From: an uncultured Naasia sp. | GTDB lineage: Bacteria; Actinomycetota; Actinomycetes; Actinomycetales; Microbacteriaceae | DNA: 64,000 nt | Assembly: GCA_913778905.1 (NCBI GenBank) | Contig: CAJYYA010000016.1 | Span: 62,001-126,000 of the forward strand | Direction of reading: 5' to 3' | Program-made: the position numbers and the translations under genes | Shown: positions 1 through 8,258 of the stretch, in pieces | How positions within the stretch are numbered: the stretch's first letter is position 1 | Layout of the letters: every line of letters begins with the position of its first letter | The notes under the pieces: model-generated | Database searches by the model: none | What the model was told of the DNA's origin: nothing | The model's input: only the letters and a program-made list of their open reading frames with translations

Positions 1-1166
1 ACCGCACGATCGACGCCTGGAAGATCTGGTCGGACGAGTTCACGTGGGATGGTCCGTGGGCAGAAGCCGTGCACCGCAGCGCGTTGGCTCTGAAGACCCT
101 CATCTTTTCACCGACGGGGTCGATCGCGGCCGCCGCCACGACCTCGCTGCCCGAGAACGTGAAGGGCGGGAAGAACTGGGACTACCGCTTCGCCTGGGTC
201 CGCGACCTCGCCTACACGACGCACGCCCTGCTGCGGTTCGGGTTGCGCGAGGAACCCCATGCCGCGGTGTCGTGGATCCTCTCGGCCCTCAAGGCCAACG
301 GCGGCGAGATGCGGATCTTCCTCCGCCTCGACGGAACCCTGCCCGATGGAGTGCACGACATCGAGGCCGAGGGGTGGCGCGGCATCGGCCCCGTCAAAGC
401 CGGCAATCCGGCCGCCGGGCAACTGCAACTGGGCACTTACGCCGACATCCTCGCCATCATCGCGGGATACGCCGCGGACGGGAACATCCTCGACCGCTCC
501 ACCGCCGCGATGCTCTGCGACTTCGCCGACGAGGCGTGCACGCAGTGGCAGAAGAAAGACGCCGGCATGTGGGAGCTGCCGAAGAACCGCCACTACGTGA
601 GCAGCAAGCTCGGCTGCTGGCAGGCTCTCAAATCCGCCATCCGTCTCGCCGACCTCGGAGAGGTCCTGCCGTCGCCGAAACGGCTCGCCTACTGGCACAA
701 GAACGTGCGACTCATCGAGAAGTGGGTCGACAAGCACGGGTGGTCCGAGAAGCTCGGCGCCTACGTCATGTACCCCGGCAGCAAAAGCCTCGACGCGTCC
801 GTCCTCCTGCACGCTCCCAGCGGGTTCGACCGAGGAGAGCGGATGTCGAGCACCATCGACCGCATCCGCGAGCAACTGGGGGCGGGCCCGCACCTCTTCC
901 GCTACTCGGGCGCCGAGAAGGAGGAGGGGACGTTCGTCGCCTGCAGCTTCTGGGCCGTCTCCGCCCTCGCCTGCGTCGGCCGGCACGACGAGGCCACCGA
1001 CCTGATGGACCGTCTTGTCGCGACAGCGAACGACGTGGGACTGTATTCGGAGATGATCTCGGCCGAGGACGGGTCCTTCCTCGGAAATCTGCCCCAGGGT
1101 CTCAGTCACCTGGCCCTCGTCAACGCGGCGGCCGACATCGTCGACACCAGCGAGGGAGGGATGTGA
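1..1166 (+). CDS. Glycoside hydrolase family 15 protein (glucoamylase/trehalase type), 5'-truncated by the window
   Basis: The reading frame is open from base 3, so only the C-terminal (alpha/alpha)6-barrel part is present and the true start lies outside. GH15 hallmarks are visible: NWDYRFAWVRD near the start of the barrel, DAGMWELP around the general-acid glutamate, and GLYSEMI followed by LGNLPQGLSHLALVNAA around the general-base glutamate. The family hydrolyses alpha-glucosidic bonds (starch dextrins, trehalose or similar); the substrate cannot be fixed from this fragment. No signal peptide can be judged. The gene ends in a 4-bp overlap with the CPBP protease gene, so the two are probably co-transcribed and translationally coupled. 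Confidence 0.85.
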   Translation, partial: RTIDAWKIWSDEFTWDGPWAEAVHRSALALKTLIFSPTGSIAAAATTSLPENVKGGKNWDYRFAWVRDLAYTTHALLRFGLREEPHAAVSWILSALKANGGEMRIFLRLDGTLPDGVHDIEAEGWRGIGPVKAGNPAAGQLQLGTYADILAIIAGYAADGNILDRSTAAMLCDFADEACTQWQKKDAGMWELPKNRHYVSSKLGCWQALKSAIRLADLGEVLPSPKRLAYWHKNVRLIEKWVDKHGWSEKLGAYVMYPGSKSLDASVLLHAPSGFDRGERMSSTIDRIREQLGAGPHLFRYSGAEKEEGTFVACSFWAVSALACVGRHDEATDLMDRLVATANDVGLYSEMISAEDGSFLGNLPQGLSHLALVNAAADIVDTSEGGM

Positions 1167-2191
1167 GCGCAGCGACCGAAGGGACCGTGAGGGAGCCCCA
1201 CCCGTTGGCCCCCGGCACGGCCGAGCCTGTACCCCCACCCATCGCGCCGCATTCCGACGCGCTCCGCCCGTGGCCGTATCACCAGGCACTCCGCGCGGAG
1301 AAGCGGGGCTGGTGGCGAGGCGCGGTGGCGATCCTGAGCCTCGTCGTCGGGTTCCTCCTCGTCAACACCCTCTTCTCGATCGTGGGGATCGGCTTCGACC
1401 TCCTGACCGGACGCACCAACCTCGACGCCTTAGCCCGTGGCGAAATCAGCCTCTCCCCCGCGGTCATGCTGGCGAACAACCTCTCGTTGGCCGCGCTCAT
1501 CCCGATCGCGATGCTCCTGCAGTGGGGGCTCTTCGGCCTCCGCCCTCGATTCCTGTCGTCGGTCGCAGGCCGGTTCCGCTGGCGCCTCCTCGGCAGGCAG
1601 GCACTCATCGTGATCCCGGTGTGGGCGCTCTATGTGGGACTGTCGTACGTGCTCTCGCCGGCCGGCGAGTTCCGGCTCACCGCCGACTCCATCGCGCTGC
1701 TCGTCATCGTGCTGCTGACCACTCCGCTGCAGTCCGCCGGCGAGGAGTACGGCGCACGGGGGCTGCTGAACCGGGCTGCGGCATCGTGGACGGCTGATCC
1801 TCGGCTCGCGTTCGTACTCGGTGCCGTCGTCTCATCCGCTCTCTTCGCGCTCGCGCATCTCGCGGGCGACCCGTGGCTCATCGCGTACTACGCCGTATTC
1901 GGGCTCTCGATGTGCCTGGTCACGACGTGGAGCGGCGGCCTCGAAGGCTCGGTGCTGATCCACGCCGTCAACAACGTGCTGCTGCTCACCCCCACGGTTC
2001 TCGCGGGCCAGCAGGACGCGGTCTTCGACCGGCAGGACGGCACCGGAGGGGTGTACATGATCCTTCCCATGGCGATCTGCCTCGGAGTCGCAGCCCTGGT
2101 GGGGTGGTACTCGAAGCGGGCGGGCGCGGTCACACGGACCACCCCGAGCGCGACGTCGGCGCCCACCACACCATCGTCGTCAGCAGTATGA
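1163..2191 (+). CDS. CPBP family intramembrane metalloprotease
   Basis: A 342-residue membrane protein of the CPBP (CAAX protease and bacteriocin-processing) family. The GTG at 1163 was chosen because it overlaps the preceding stop (GTGA) and has GAGGGAGGG just upstream; a longer frame reaching back to 44 would only run antiparallel in frame to the GH15 gene. A hydrophilic proline-rich N-terminus of about 45 residues is followed by several hydrophobic segments. The catalytic motif SAGEEYGARG (EExxxR) is intact, and a later HLAGDP and HAVNN match the second and third CPBP motifs with their histidine and asparagine. Such enzymes act within the membrane; the substrate here is unknown. The C-terminus is Thr/Ser/Pro-rich. 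Confidence 0.85.
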   Translation: MSAATEGTVREPHPLAPGTAEPVPPPIAPHSDALRPWPYHQALRAEKRGWWRGAVAILSLVVGFLLVNTLFSIVGIGFDLLTGRTNLDALARGEISLSPAVMLANNLSLAALIPIAMLLQWGLFGLRPRFLSSVAGRFRWRLLGRQALIVIPVWALYVGLSYVLSPAGEFRLTADSIALLVIVLLTTPLQSAGEEYGARGLLNRAAASWTADPRLAFVLGAVVSSALFALAHLAGDPWLIAYYAVFGLSMCLVTTWSGGLEGSVLIHAVNNVLLLTPTVLAGQQDAVFDRQDGTGGVYMILPMAICLGVAALVGWYSKRAGAVTRTTPSATSAPTTPSSSAV

Positions 2192-2212
2192 GAAGTCGAT
2201 AACAGGCGCTCA

Positions 2213-2239
2213 GGTTCCGATCAGTCGCCGTTCGGGATG
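2213..2239 (+). promoter_or_regulatory. Candidate SigB-like promoter of the CsbD gene
   Basis: GGTTCC at 2213-2218 and GGGATG at 2234-2239 are separated by 15 bp. This resembles the GTTT / GGGTAT pattern of SigB-type general-stress promoters, and CsbD was first described as a SigB-dependent protein in Bacillus. The match is imperfect and the assignment is an inference; it would leave a leader of about 45-50 nt. Confidence 0.25.
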
Positions 2240-2291
2240 TGTGGAGTTTCGATCAATAACGTGAAGGAACACTCACTCGAAGGAGGGTCTC

Positions 2292-2462
2292 ATGGGCCTG
2301 GATGACAAGATCAAGAACGCCGCTCAGGACATCACCGGAAAGGTGAAGGAAGCCATCGGCGACCACAAGGGCGACGAGCGCCTCAAGGCTGAAGGCGAGC
2401 GCGACCAGGCAGCCGCTTCGGCCAAGAAGGCCGGCGAGAACGTCAAGGACGTCTTCAAGTAA
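2292..2462 (+). CDS. CsbD family stress-response protein
   Basis: A 56-residue hydrophilic protein beginning MGLDDKIKNAAQDITGKVKE and ending NVKDVFK, a classic CsbD-like sequence (PF05532). The charged, Ala/Lys/Glu-rich composition predicts an extended helical or partly disordered cytoplasmic protein. AGGAGG at 2281-2286 is a near-perfect ribosome binding site 5 nt before the ATG. It stands alone between the CPBP gene and a strong terminator at 2480-2511. CsbD proteins accumulate in general stress and stationary phase, but their biochemical role is not known. Recognition of the family is confident. Confidence 0.92.
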   Translation: MGLDDKIKNAAQDITGKVKEAIGDHKGDERLKAEGERDQAAASAKKAGENVKDVFK

Positions 2463-2479
2463 AAAGCATTCGAGTCTCA

Positions 2480-2511
2480 CGAAGGCGGTCCCCCTCGGGG
2501 AGCCGCCTTCG
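2480..2511 (+). terminator. Rho-independent-type terminator after csbD-like gene
   Basis: CGAAGGCGG (2480-2488) pairs with CCGCCTTCG (2503-2511), with an inner TCCCC/GGGGA stem, 18 nt after the stop codon. There is no long T-run, as is common in high-GC actinobacteria. Confidence 0.75.
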
Positions 2512-2530
2512 TCGTGTCGGGGCTGTCTCG

Positions 2531-2610
2531 CGCTCAGCAGGAACTCCTACCGCTCAGCAGGAGGGATCGGGCTGATTCCTCCTGCTGAGCCGTCGTCGCT
2601 CCTGCTGAGC
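2531..2610. repeat. GCAGGA phased dyad element, CTCAGCAGGA variant
   Basis: CGCTCAGCAGGA occurs at 2531-2542 and 2551-2562, exactly 20 bp apart. Its inverse (TCCTGCTGAGC) occurs at about 2580-2590 and 2600-2610, again exactly 20 bp apart. The element sits between two convergent genes (CsbD-like on +, metallopeptidase on -). A second copy of this variant is at 38814-38894, and the layout matches the AAATGCAGGA elements elsewhere in the window. Confidence 0.8.
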
Positions 2611-2637
2611 GCGAGCCGGAGGCCGGAGGCCGGACGG

Positions 2638-3522
2638 TCAGGGCGTCGCGACCGCGAATGTGTCGCAGGCGGTCGGGCCGCCCTGATAGCCGGTGGTGAA
2701 CCACTTCTGGCGCTGCTCGCTGGAGCCGTGGGTCCACGATTCGGAATTGGCCGTCGTCCCCTGGATGCGGTCGTCGCCGACGGCCGAGGCCGCGCTGAGC
2801 GCGTCCGCGATCTGCGCATCCGTCACGGGCTCGAGCAGCGGCTCGCCGTAGGTGCCGTCGGTGCGCGAAGCGCCCTGCACCCACGCACCCGCGTAGCAAT
2901 CCGCCTGCAACTCGACGCGGACGCCGTTCGACGTCGGGCCGGTCTGGCCGTCCTGCGAGCGGGACAGCACACCGGTCAGATTCTGGATGTGGTGACCCCA
3001 CTCGTGTGCCACGACGTACATCTCGGCCAGCGGCCCGCCGCTCGCGCCGTACTTGCTGCGGAGGTCGTCGTAGAAGGCTGTGTCGATGTAGATCGCCGTG
3101 TCCGGCGGGCAGTAGAACGGGCCGACGGCGCTCGTCGCGTCACCGCACCCCGTCGAGGTCGCCTGGTCGAAGAGGAAGAACTCCGGATCGCGATAGCTCG
3201 AGATCCCGAGCGAGGCCGCCTCCACGTTCCAGTACCCGGAGAGGGAGTCTGCGGCGCCGGCCATCCGGCAGTCCACGGACGCGTTGGCGTCCGCGCCCGT
3301 CTCGCACCCCGTCAACTGCTCGGACTGGGTGGAGCCGCCCCCGCCCGTCGTGCCCTGGCCGCCCTGAACGAGCCCGGTCAGGTCGACACCCGTCACCTGC
3401 GACAGGATGAACAGGCCGATGAGGAGCAGGCCGCCACCCCCTGCTCCGTACGCAGCGGTTCGGCCGCCGCTGCGCCTGCGCACCTTGCTGGAGTCGATGC
3501 GGGCGTTGTCGTCGAAGGTCAT
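2638..3522 (-). CDS. Neutral zinc metallopeptidase (YpfJ/KPN_02809 family, PF04228)
   Basis: A 294-residue protein. A short cytoplasmic N-terminus (MTFDDNARIDSSKVRRRSG) resembles the family's typical MxFxxxAxxDTSxVxDRRG start. It is followed by one membrane segment (about residues 25-45), a Gly/Thr/Gln linker and the metallopeptidase domain with the zinc motif HEWGHH preceded by MYVV. Further family features are CPPDTAIYID and the downstream ELQADCYAGAW, whose glutamate is the likely third ligand. It is probably a type II membrane protein with an extracytoplasmic catalytic domain; physiological substrates are unknown. It is transcribed towards csbD and ends just before the repeat element at 2531-2610. 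Confidence 0.9.
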   Translation of the reverse strand: MTFDDNARIDSSKVRRRSGGRTAAYGAGGGGLLLIGLFILSQVTGVDLTGLVQGGQGTTGGGGSTQSEQLTGCETGADANASVDCRMAGAADSLSGYWNVEAASLGISSYRDPEFFLFDQATSTGCGDATSAVGPFYCPPDTAIYIDTAFYDDLRSKYGASGGPLAEMYVVAHEWGHHIQNLTGVLSRSQDGQTGPTSNGVRVELQADCYAGAWVQGASRTDGTYGEPLLEPVTDAQIADALSAASAVGDDRIQGTTANSESWTHGSSEQRQKWFTTGYQGGPTACDTFAVATP

Positions 3523-3601
3523 GACCAGAAGCTACCGAGGCGTTCCTCCGGAAAAGCGGCGAATGTTTGAACTCGACCGCCCGGATCGCGCCCGTCTCGA
3601 C

Positions 3602-5446
3602 TCAGGCAGTCAGTACCTCGAGCAGCTTCGCGCCGTACCGTTCGAGCTTCGCTTCCCCGACACCCGTGATCCCCGCGAGGCCCTCCATCGTCGTGGGGCG
3701 GACCGTAGCCAGCTCGCGCAGTGACGCGTCGTTGAAGACAAGGTAGGCGGGCACGCCCTGCTGTTTGGCCTCCGCGGCGCGCCATTCTCGGAGCTCTTCG
3801 AACATGGGCTGCGCATCGGGCGCGAGATCGACGACCGCCCGGCGAGCGCTGCTCGACGAGCGGACGGTGCGAGACGACCGCTCCGGATCCTTCCGCATCT
3901 CCACCTTGCGAGCGCCGGACAGCACGGACGCGCTCCCCTCGGAGAGGATCAACGTCCCGTAGCCGTCGTCCGCGACGGCGATGAGACCCTGCGCGAGCAG
4001 CTGGCGGAGGACGCCTCGCCACTGCTGGTCGGTCAGGTCGGCGCCGATCCCCCACGTCGAGAGCTGGTCGTGATTGTGCTGACTGGTGCGCGCCGTCTGT
4101 TTGCCGCGCAGGATGTCGATGATCTGCCCGCCGCCGAACCGCTGATTGCGTTCGCGCTGCAGTCGGACGACCGTCGACAGGAGCTTCTGCGCGGGCACCG
4201 TGCCATCCCACGTCTGGGGTTTCTCGATGCAGGTGTCACAGTTGCCGCACGGCTCGGTGCGGTTCTCGCCGAAGTAGGCCAGCACCTGGCGACGTCGGCA
4301 GTCGACGGTCTCGCAGAGCGCGAGCATGGCGTCGAGGTTGGCGGACAGGCGGCGCCGGTGGGCGAGGTCGCCATCCGAGCTCTCGATCATGCGGCGCTGC
4401 TGGACCACGTCGTTGAGACCGTAGGCCAGCCACGCGGTCGACGGGAGTCCGTCGCGGCCCGCACGCCCGGTCTCCTGGTAGTAGCCCTCGACGGACTTGG
4501 GCAGATCGATGTGGGCGACGAAGCGCACATCCGGCTTGTCGATACCCATGCCGAACGCGATCGTCGCCACCATGACGATGCCGTCCTCGCGCAGGAAACG
4601 GCTCTGATTGCGTGCGCGGACCCGGGCGTCGAGACCCGCGTGATACGGAAGCGCCTTGATGCCCTGCCCCGCGAGGAACTCGGCCGTCTGCTCGACGCTG
4701 TTGCGCGACAGCGCGTAGACGATGCCCGTGTCGCCGTCGTGCTCACTGCGGATGAAGGACAGCAGCTGACGCCGCGGTTCGTCCTTCGGCACGATCCGGT
4801 ACTGGATGTTGGGGCGATCGAAGCTCGAGACGAAGTGACGCGCATTCTCGAGGTGCAGTCGCGAGGTCAGCTCGCGGTGCGTGGCCTCGGTGGCCGTGGC
4901 GGTGAGTGCCATGCGGGGCACGTCCGGCCACCGCTCCCCCAGGTCGCCGAGGGTCAGGTAGTCGGGACGGAAGTCGTGACCCCACTGGGCCACGCAGTGC
5001 GCCTCGTCGATGGCGACGACCGAGAGGCCGCGCGCGCGGTGCACGTTGTCGAGCAGTCGGCGCGTGCTCTCGAGGGCGAGGCGCTCGGGCGCGACGTAGA
5101 GGAGATCCACCTGGCCGGACAGCAGCGCCTGCTCGACGCGCGCTCGTTCGGCGGGATCCTGGGTCGAGTTGAGGAACTCTGCGCGGGCGCCCACTGCTCG
5201 TAGGGCTTCGACCTGATCGTGCATCAGCGCGATGAGGGGCGAGACCACCACGCCTGTGCCCGGGCGGGTGAGCGCGGGGATCTGGTAGCAGAGCGACTTG
5301 CCGCCGCCCGTCGGCATGAGAACGATGGCGTCGCCACCCTCGAGCACGTGCCCGACGATGTCGCCCTGATCCCCCCGGAAGGAGTCGTAGCCGAAAGTGG
5401 TGCGCAGGGTCTCGAGTCCGGCGTCGGGAGAGAGCTGCGTGGTCAC
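3602..5446 (-). CDS. recQ: ATP-dependent DNA helicase RecQ
   Basis: A 614-residue RecQ helicase. The start chosen is the GTG at 5446 (MTTQLSPDAG); the longer open frame upstream runs through a repeat element and is not protein-like. Domains in order are helicase core 1 with Walker A MPTGGGKS (about residues 44-51) and DEAH (147-150) followed by CVAQWGHDFRPDY, helicase core 2 with YYQETGRAGRDG, the RecQ-C zinc region (CRRRQVLAYF and CGNCDTC, four cysteines), and a C-terminal HRDC domain (about 535-614). The set is complete for a bacterial RecQ. It unwinds DNA 3' to 5' in recombination repair and at stalled replication forks. It is transcribed alone. Confidence 0.95.
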   Translation of the reverse strand: MTTQLSPDAGLETLRTTFGYDSFRGDQGDIVGHVLEGGDAIVLMPTGGGKSLCYQIPALTRPGTGVVVSPLIALMHDQVEALRAVGARAEFLNSTQDPAERARVEQALLSGQVDLLYVAPERLALESTRRLLDNVHRARGLSVVAIDEAHCVAQWGHDFRPDYLTLGDLGERWPDVPRMALTATATEATHRELTSRLHLENARHFVSSFDRPNIQYRIVPKDEPRRQLLSFIRSEHDGDTGIVYALSRNSVEQTAEFLAGQGIKALPYHAGLDARVRARNQSRFLREDGIVMVATIAFGMGIDKPDVRFVAHIDLPKSVEGYYQETGRAGRDGLPSTAWLAYGLNDVVQQRRMIESSDGDLAHRRRLSANLDAMLALCETVDCRRRQVLAYFGENRTEPCGNCDTCIEKPQTWDGTVPAQKLLSTVVRLQRERNQRFGGGQIIDILRGKQTARTSQHNHDQLSTWGIGADLTDQQWRGVLRQLLAQGLIAVADDGYGTLILSEGSASVLSGARKVEMRKDPERSSRTVRSSSSARRAVVDLAPDAQPMFEELREWRAAEAKQQGVPAYLVFNDASLRELATVRPTTMEGLAGITGVGEAKLERYGAKLLEVLTA

Positions 5447-5560
5447 CCGTCGATGGTAGGCCGGGCCGCCGACAAGACGGGGCTGCCTGCGCGTCGACGG
5501 GGAGGGATTCGTCCGCGCGCGCTGCTGTGGATGAGACGGGACTTCCGCATCCGCCTGCCC

Positions 5561-5707
5561 CGGCTCAACAAATGCAGGAGATCTGTGCGGAATGCAGGGG
5601 TCGGCGATCCGAATGCAGGAGGCGACGACCAACAGGCCCGGAATTCCGGGAGACACCGTTTCAGGCTCAGACGGGAATCCTGCATTCGTTGAGCCGCCTC
5701 CTGCATT
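5561..5707. repeat. GCAGGA phased dyad element, AAATGCAGGA variant (copy 1)
   Basis: The direct core AATGCAGG begins at 5571, 5591 and 5612 (spacings 20 and 21), and the inverse CCTGCATT begins at 5679 and 5700 (spacing 21). The outer arms CGGCTCAACAAATGCAGGA (5561-5579) and TCCTGCATTCGTTGAGCCG (5678-5696) are an inverted repeat with one mismatch. A perfect 14-bp palindrome, CCCGGAATTCCGGG, lies near the centre at 5637-5650. This fills most of the 394-bp gap between recQ and the Old Yellow Enzyme gene; apart from the hairpin at 5773-5817 nothing else is seen there. Confidence 0.85.
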
Positions 5708-5772
5708 TGTTATGGGTTGGCCGACCGACCGGATGATCAGGGGGGCGACGCCGGTGCGGGGGTGAACGACGA

Positions 5773-5817
5773 AGACCGCACGTTCCGGCGGAATGTACTC
5801 GCCGGAACGTGCGGTCT
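5773..5817 (-). terminator. Perfect 18-bp hairpin, terminator of the Old Yellow Enzyme gene
   Basis: AGACCGCACGTTCCGGCG (5773-5790) is perfectly complementary to 5800-5817, with a 9-nt loop. It lies 24 bp beyond the stop codon of the minus-strand oxidoreductase gene and is followed on that strand by a T-containing stretch (TCGTCGTT). Confidence 0.7.
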
Positions 5818-5840
5818 ATGCCGAAATATCCGATCCAGGG

Positions 5841-6914
5841 CTAGGCGGAGAGGCGGGGGTAGTCGGTGTAGCCCTCGGCGCCGCCCGCGTAGAAGGTGGC
5901 CGGGTTCGGCTCGTTCTCCGGGTGGCCGCCGCGCCAGCGGTCGACCAGATCGGGGTTGGCGATAGCGGGGCGGCCGACCGCGACGGCATCCGCCTTGTCG
6001 CTCGACACCATCTCGGCCGCCTCGTCGCGCGTGGTGATCTTGCCGAAACCGCTGTTGACGATGAACGGGCCACCGAACCGGGATCGCAGATTCTGGACGA
6101 GATCACCCTCCGGGTCCTGGTGGAGGACGCTGAGGTACGAGAGTCCCAGCGGCGCGATGCCGTCGACGAGAGCGTCGTAGGTGGCGCGCACATCGGCCTC
6201 GTCGGTCTCGACGACGTCCTGGATGTTGTGGGCAGGCGACAGACGGATGCCGACGCGGCCCGCGCCGACCTCGGCTGCCACAGCCGTGGTCACCTCGATG
6301 ACGAAGCGGGCGCGGGCCTCGGGCGATCCGCCGTACTCGTCGGTCCTGACGTTCGAGACCGGCGACAGGAACTCGTGAAGGAGGTACCCGTTGGCCGAGT
6401 GCACCTCGACGCCGTCGAAGCCCGCATCGATCGCGCGGCGTGCGGCCGCGACGAACTCGTCTCGGACTGTCGCGAGTTCCTCGGTGGTCAACGCGTGGGG
6501 CACCGGGAACGTGGTCTTGCCGTTCGGGGTGTGCACCTCCCCGTCGATGGCGACGGCGCTGGGGGCGACGATCCGGTCGGTGCCCGTGATGTCGGTGTGC
6601 GAGACGCGACCCGCGTTCATGAGCTGCATGACGATGCGACCACCCTCGGCGTGCACCTTGTCAACGACCTTCTTCCAGCCCGCGGCCTGCTCGTCGGTGA
6701 CGATGCCGGGCTGACCCGGGTAGCCCTTCGATTCGTGGCTGGGATAGGTGCCCTCGGTGATGATCAGGCCGAGACCGGCGCGCTGGGCGTAATGCTCGGC
6801 GATGAGGTCGCCGGGGACGCCGTCGGCGTCGGCGCGCATGCGCGTGAGCGGGGCCATGACGACCCGGTTCGGGATCTCGATGTCGCCGACGTCGAGCGGG
6901 GAGAAGATGTCCAC
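5841..6914 (-). CDS. Alkene reductase, Old Yellow Enzyme family (FMN-dependent NADH:flavin oxidoreductase)
   Basis: A 357-residue TIM-barrel flavoenzyme. It starts with GTG (MDIFSPLDVGDIEIPNRVVM) with GGAAGG upstream. OYE landmarks include PNRVVMAPLTR (FMN binding), ITEGTYPS, MQLMNAGRVSH, GVEVHSANGYLLHEFLSP (the substrate-anion-binding His/Asn pair), RTDEYGG (with the tyrosine region) and AVGRPAIANPDLV (phosphate binding). Family members reduce activated C=C bonds of enones, nitroesters or maleimides using NAD(P)H. The length and motif set match the NemA/XenB-like class. It appears monocistronic, bounded by the 18-bp hairpin downstream. Confidence 0.92.
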   Translation of the reverse strand: MDIFSPLDVGDIEIPNRVVMAPLTRMRADADGVPGDLIAEHYAQRAGLGLIITEGTYPSHESKGYPGQPGIVTDEQAAGWKKVVDKVHAEGGRIVMQLMNAGRVSHTDITGTDRIVAPSAVAIDGEVHTPNGKTTFPVPHALTTEELATVRDEFVAAARRAIDAGFDGVEVHSANGYLLHEFLSPVSNVRTDEYGGSPEARARFVIEVTTAVAAEVGAGRVGIRLSPAHNIQDVVETDEADVRATYDALVDGIAPLGLSYLSVLHQDPEGDLVQNLRSRFGGPFIVNSGFGKITTRDEAAEMVSSDKADAVAVGRPAIANPDLVDRWRGGHPENEPNPATFYAGGAEGYTDYPRLSA

Positions 6915-7101
6915 GGGATGAGTGCCTTCCGATGGGCGGCATGTGACGCCGCGCGGGTAGAGGGGACATCGGTTCTACCGACGCCGACTCGGAAGTATTC
7001 CTCAGCCGCCTGCCCGGACCTGGGAGGGTCGTGCGGGATCCCTGGACGTCACCGCTCCCTGGGGGCAGTGCGGGAGGAACCCGGCACCGCCGAGGAGAAG
7101 C

Positions 7102-8172
7102 TCAGACCTGTGTTCGTCGGACCGCTCCGACCGCCATCAGCGTGCCCGCACCGAGAAGCAGGAGCGATCCTGCAGCGAATCCGCCGAACAGGACGTTCTG
7201 CGTATCGACGCCGGTCTCGGCGAGTTGCGGCGCGGCCGTCGGGACGACCACCGAGGGTTCGACCGGCGCCGCCGTCGTGCTGATCCACAGCGACCGCGAG
7301 TCGAAGGGCGCCCCACCGGAGGTGAGTGTGGCGACGTAGGTCGGATCGATCTCCGCGCCGGCATCGGCTTGCAAATCGGCGAGTCGGACGCGACCGAGCT
7401 GAACCGCCTCGGGAGTCACGTCCTTGATCCGCCGCAGGAACCACAGGGAGCCATCCGAGCTGAGGGCGGCAGCCGGGATGACTTGGTCGTCGTCGAGGCG
7501 GATGCCTCCGAGCCGGGTGATCGAACCGGTGGCGGGATCGATCGTGCCGACGAGACCGTGGCTGGTCACGGCGTAGAGGACGCCGGTCGCGCGATCGATC
7601 GTCAGGGTCGCCGAGGTGGTGGGGCCCAGGTCGAGCTGAGAGATCCGGCGGAGTTCGCCCGTACGGAGGTCGATCGAGTCGAAGGTCATGACGAACGACC
7701 CCTCGATCGATCGACCGGTCAGGGAATACGCCTGTCCGTCCCCATCGATAACGAGTCCCAGCGGGACCGTGTCGTCGGCGAATTCAGCGACCTGCGAGCT
7801 GACCCCGGTGGCTGTGTCGACGGAACGGAGTGTCCATCGCCCTTCGGGAACCGAAGACGTGGATTCGAGGAGCGGATAGTACGAGAGACCGGTCGCGGGG
7901 TCGAAGGCGCCCTGCCAGCCACAGGAGTAGGACGGCTTCTCCGAGTCCCCTTGAGACGGGGAGGGCACGCCCACCTGGCTGAGGTCCCCGGACCGCTCGT
8001 CGACGGAGAAGAGCCGTGCCGCGCCGCTGTTTCCGCAGGACAGTGTGTTCAGGCGCTCACTCTCGGCGAGCGCGGCCGCCTCGACGGCGGATGCGGGAAC
8101 CGCGCCTGTGAGGGCGAACGCGGTCAGCAGCGTGACGGAAGCGAGAGCGCGAAGCGTCGATCGCAGAAACAT
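7102..8172 (-). CDS. Secreted surface protein with LAETG sortase signal and beta-propeller-like body
   Basis: A 356-residue protein. A signal peptide (basic MFLRSTLR, hydrophobic core, cleavage probably after ASA at residue 29) is followed by an extracellular body with repeated DxxTG-type turns (DPATGLSYYP, DTATGVSSQ, DRATGVLYAV, DPATGSITRL). These suggest a propeller-like fold such as that of DUF6923 or LVIVD-type proteins. The C-terminus has LAETG (317-321), a hydrophobic helix and a short RRTQV tail, the layout of a class E (LAxTG) sortase substrate of actinobacteria. No enzymatic motif is recognised, so the function is unknown. It is divergent from the polysaccharide deacetylase gene, with 86 bp between the starts. 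Confidence 0.75.
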   Translation of the reverse strand: MFLRSTLRALASVTLLTAFALTGAVPASAVEAAALAESERLNTLSCGNSGAARLFSVDERSGDLSQVGVPSPSQGDSEKPSYSCGWQGAFDPATGLSYYPLLESTSSVPEGRWTLRSVDTATGVSSQVAEFADDTVPLGLVIDGDGQAYSLTGRSIEGSFVMTFDSIDLRTGELRRISQLDLGPTTSATLTIDRATGVLYAVTSHGLVGTIDPATGSITRLGGIRLDDDQVIPAAALSSDGSLWFLRRIKDVTPEAVQLGRVRLADLQADAGAEIDPTYVATLTSGGAPFDSRSLWISTTAAPVEPSVVVPTAAPQLAETGVDTQNVLFGGFAAGSLLLLGAGTLMAVGAVRRTQV

Positions 8173-8258
8173 GGTCCCCCTCGTCGAATCCTCATGAAGT
8201 TAGCAAGGAGGCGCTCCCTGCTCGGCCCGACGCGTCGTCGCCGTGGGAAAATCCCCAC

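Noticed and set aside
44-1162. N-terminal extension that would fuse a 370-residue sequence to the CPBP protease
   Set aside because: The extension is an out-of-frame reading of the GH15 gene. The GTG at 1163 has a strong ribosome site and the standard 4-bp overlap.
5447-5656. N-terminal extension of RecQ by 70 residues
   Set aside because: It would translate part of the GCAGGA repeat element and is rich in Pro/Arg. RecQ homology begins just after GTG 5446.
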